44,156 nucleotides of DNA from an uncultured Bacteroides sp. (GTDB lineage: Bacteria; Bacteroidota; Bacteroidia; Bacteroidales; Bacteroidaceae). The stretch spans positions 1 to 44,156 of the forward strand of contig NZ_URFY01000037.1 in the NCBI RefSeq assembly GCF_900547205.1. The letters run 5' to 3'. This document shows, piece by piece, positions 42,000 to 44,156 of the stretch (position 1 is its first letter; every line of letters starts with the position of its first letter). Made by a program: the position numbers and the translations under genes. Below the pieces are notes generated by a model. The model did no database searches. It saw only the letters and a program-made list of their open reading frames with translations, and was not told where the DNA came from.

Positions 42000-43550
42000 T
42001 TATAAACATCCATAAACTCTGTTTTTCAGTTTAGACAATATATTCCACAAAACACATTTTTCCTCTTTAAAGAGTCCCCAAAAGTATGTAGCAAAAAGAA
42101 AAAACACACTACTACCAATAAAAGTAAATACCACTCTATAAAAGCTATTCTTTATCAAATAATGCGATATCATACCTCCCATAAAAGAAAAAACAGACAC
42201 TACCACCACTGGCACAAGCACACTTTTCACAAATAGTGAGTATTTCATATCCGAGTATTTACTTAAATAATATAATCTCAAGCATGAAGCCAAGACACCA
42301 GAAAAAATTATATTCAACACATACATAACTATTGGTGAAAAGCCTAAAACGAATAATAATCCACAGAAAGTAAGAAAAGTTATATTTAAGACAGTTATCA
42401 TAACATTAAACTGCTTTATATTTCCTATAGCCAAAAGAGATGTCCCCAATGTAATTGTTATTTGTTCTACCAAAGAATTAGTTAAAGTCAATCTCCCAAA
42501 CGCCACAGTCCATTGAGGAACATTTTTCAACCAAAGCGATAATATCATAGGCATTTCTATTATTAAAGGTATAGCAAAAAAGGCTAATATATAATATGAA
42601 AATTTGCATCCTTTCAATGAGATTTTAATCATCTGTTCAGTTTCCCCGGATCCTTCACTTTTAGCTATTACAGGATTCAAGGCCTTTAACATATTATTTG
42701 TGAAGGAAAGTATCTGCCCATTGATTTGAATAGCAATGCCATAAGCTGCATTCAAAACTGCACCAAAAAAATGATTTAATATAATTCCTCTGCCATAACT
42801 ACCTATCATAGACCCAGATATCCCAATAAAGTTCCAGCCAGCAAAAGATGCCATTTCTCTTAATATATTCTTGTCCCAATATTTTAGCGGTGAGATAATA
42901 CACTCCTTATATCTATGATGACAAAATATTCTCATAATCGTTAAAGTACATATTGGAAGTAGAGTCATCAAAACACCATATAAGATTAACTTATCTTGTG
43001 AAGTCCAACAAATAGCAAAAGCAATGAGTAACTTAAGAACAGATTCAAAAACACCTACAATTGCATAATATCCCATATCTTCATGGGCATTAATAACTGC
43101 TTCATAAGGCACTGACATCATAGAAAATACAGTACTAATAATCAAACTAAAAAAGACTATTTTTCCTGCATAAACTCTTTCGCTTGGCATATTAAAGACA
43201 TAATCAAAGAAAAAAACAGTCAGAAGGAGCAATATCAGGCCTGCAATAATAGCAAGAAAAAAATGGAGTATAATACTTATATTGAAAATAGATTTCTTTT
43301 TATGCATATTATCTTCGCCCTCAGCAAAAGACATAAAACGCTGCGTTGCAACAGCCATTGAATTATTTATAAATCCCAGCATTGCAATTAGCCCACCTAC
43401 AACATTAAATATACCAAAGTCGACTGTACCTAAAGCTCCTAACAAAAGACGAGTTGAATACAATGTAATAAACATTGTAACTCCCATCTTTAAATATAAG
43501 TAGCCTGTATTTTTAATAATTCGTGAAGAGTTCATAAGGAATGGAGTCAA
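42000..43550 (-). CDS. Wzx-type polysaccharide flippase
   Basis: A 516-aa integral membrane protein with about twelve to fourteen hydrophobic segments, of the oligosaccharide/polysaccharide flippase branch of the MOP superfamily. The start RIIKNTGYLYLKMGVTMFIT, then YSTRLLLGALGTVDFGIFNVVGG, is typical. It would move lipid-linked repeat units across the inner membrane to the EpsG-type polymerase. It is separated by 6 bp from the GT10 gene upstream. A 240-bp gap with a gene remnant follows it. Confidence 0.92.
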   Translation of the reverse strand: MTPFLMNSSRIIKNTGYLYLKMGVTMFITLYSTRLLLGALGTVDFGIFNVVGGLIAMLGFINNSMAVATQRFMSFAEGEDNMHKKKSIFNISIILHFFLAIIAGLILLLLTVFFFDYVFNMPSERVYAGKIVFFSLIISTVFSMMSVPYEAVINAHEDMGYYAIVGVFESVLKLLIAFAICWTSQDKLILYGVLMTLLPICTLTIMRIFCHHRYKECIISPLKYWDKNILREMASFAGWNFIGISGSMIGSYGRGIILNHFFGAVLNAAYGIAIQINGQILSFTNNMLKALNPVIAKSEGSGETEQMIKISLKGCKFSYYILAFFAIPLIIEMPMILSLWLKNVPQWTVAFGRLTLTNSLVEQITITLGTSLLAIGNIKQFNVMITVLNITFLTFCGLLFVLGFSPIVMYVLNIIFSGVLASCLRLYYLSKYSDMKYSLFVKSVLVPVVVVSVFSFMGGMISHYLIKNSFYRVVFTFIGSSVFFLFATYFWGLFKEEKCVLWNILSKLKNRVYGCL

Positions 43551-43556
43551 GCCTTT

Positions 43557-44135
43557 CTACATACATAAATCGATGATAGATTTTGTAATCTTATTAAATA
43601 ACGCTTTTGGCTTTCTAACAATATTTTGCAATACTGAATAAAACATAAGAACCGTTTTATTGCCACATTCTCTTTGTATCTCAGATGTAGTCAAAGCAGA
43701 ATCAAGTTGCTCTACGAAGTATTTGTATTCAAAAACAGATTTAGCCGCCCCTTGTAGATATTGTTTAATATTATGTATATATTCACAATACCTCTCATAG
43801 TTCATGTTTAAAAGAAATTGATTCAATTCACCAATGGAGCTAAAATCAGCATAACTTATAAAACATTGTTTAGGAATATATTTTTCTATATTACTAGCTC
43901 CCCAATATATAGGGACAATTCCAGCTGTAAAACAATCAAATATCTTTTCTGTAACATAGCCATTCACATTACACATATTCTCTAAACACAAAGCAAATCT
44001 AAATTGTGCATACACTTTCTTTTTACTTATACATACACCTTTATAAACTCTTAAATTCTTGGACCATCCCCGGCCATACAACGAAAAATCAGTGTAATTA
44101 CATTTATTATAATAAGAAATGACTTTTCTTCTTAC
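43557..44135 (-). CDS. GT10 family fucosyltransferase, 5'-truncated by the contig end
   Basis: The visible 193 codons are the C-terminal part of a family GT10 alpha-1,3-fucosyltransferase. The donor-binding motif is FRFALCLENMCNVNGYVTEK followed by IFDCFTAGIVPIYWGASNIE and IPKQCFISYADF. The N-terminal acceptor-binding part is beyond the contig. An apparent start codon inside 44148-44150 lies in adapter sequence (it yields MYKRQ, a known translated-adapter artefact) and is not biological. The true gene continues to the right. First visible gene of the leftward operon. Confidence 0.88.
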   Translation of the reverse strand, partial: VRRKVISYYNKCNYTDFSLYGRGWSKNLRVYKGVCISKKKVYAQFRFALCLENMCNVNGYVTEKIFDCFTAGIVPIYWGASNIEKYIPKQCFISYADFSSIGELNQFLLNMNYERYCEYIHNIKQYLQGAAKSVFEYKYFVEQLDSALTTSEIQRECGNKTVLMFYSVLQNIVRKPKALFNKITKSIIDLCM

Positions 44136-44156
44136 CTGTCTCTTATACACATCTGA
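44136..44156. other. Nextera transposon adapter (sequencing artefact)
   Basis: CTGTCTCTTATACACATCT, followed by GA, is the Tn5 mosaic end plus adapter used in Nextera libraries. It is not genomic sequence and should be trimmed. Confidence 0.97.

Overview
The window looks like a contig from a Bacteroides chromosome, probably a member of the B. thetaiotaomicron/ovatus group. Evidence: a 286-aa primary sigma factor without region 1.1; promoters of the Bacteroides type (TTTG, 19-21 bp spacer, TAnnTTTG); Bacteroides-specific small families (smalltalk, DUF4248, HU-like, DUF4494); and the gene order clostripain - rpoD - htrA - dipeptide epimerase - NlpC/P60 - rnpB - pst. The species is inference. 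Both ends look like assembly edges. The left end stops in what appears to be an rRNA-operon leader transcribed leftward. The last 21 bases on the right are Nextera transposon adapter.

Left edge, 1-648: two tandem rrn-type promoters firing leftward, then a large inverted repeat (67-bp arms), no gene. Core block, 649-8170, all minus strand: clostripain lipoprotein, a small secreted protein, an L,D-transpeptidase-like protein, rpoD, HtrA protease, and an NlpC/P60 endopeptidase - dipeptide epimerase pair for murein peptide turnover. rnpB (8266-8631) is divergent from it, with back-to-back promoters. Next on the plus strand come a YihY-family membrane protein and a tricorn-like S41 protease. They converge on a riboflavin synthase - nitroreductase pair. 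A candidate small RNA (14725-14812) lies just downstream of phoU. The phosphate system follows: pstC-pstA-pstB-phoU on minus, with pstS divergent on plus. PstC carries a PstS-like insertion in its first periplasmic loop.

From 19.6 to 30.5 kb there are ordinary housekeeping genes: glnS, a TPR protein, DedA, tpx, an HdeD-like protein, a DUF4494 protein, a YggS-like protein, a dihydroorotate dehydrogenase-like protein, PIN-PhoH, folC and ridA. Most convergent pairs are separated by strong hairpin terminators.

From 30.9 to 33.9 kb is an accessory island often seen beside Bacteroides capsule loci. It holds a heavily deleted VirE_N/DUF3987 pseudogene, an HU-like protein, a 22-bp tandem-repeat array, a 33-aa smalltalk protein, an amidase that has lost a zinc ligand, and a DUF4248 protein.

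From 34.2 kb to the right edge is a visibly AT-richer capsular/exopolysaccharide operon on the minus strand. Read in transcription order: partial GT10 fucosyltransferase, Wzx flippase, hexapeptide acyltransferase (plus a fragment of a second), GT11 alpha-1,2-fucosyltransferase, GT2, EpsG/Wzy polymerase, a second glycosyltransferase, UDP-glucose 6-dehydrogenase, GT2, and an initiating sugar-phosphate transferase last. Two different fucosyltransferase families in one operon suggest a multiply fucosylated, possibly host-like glycan. No CRISPR array, tRNA, integrase or complete IS element was seen.
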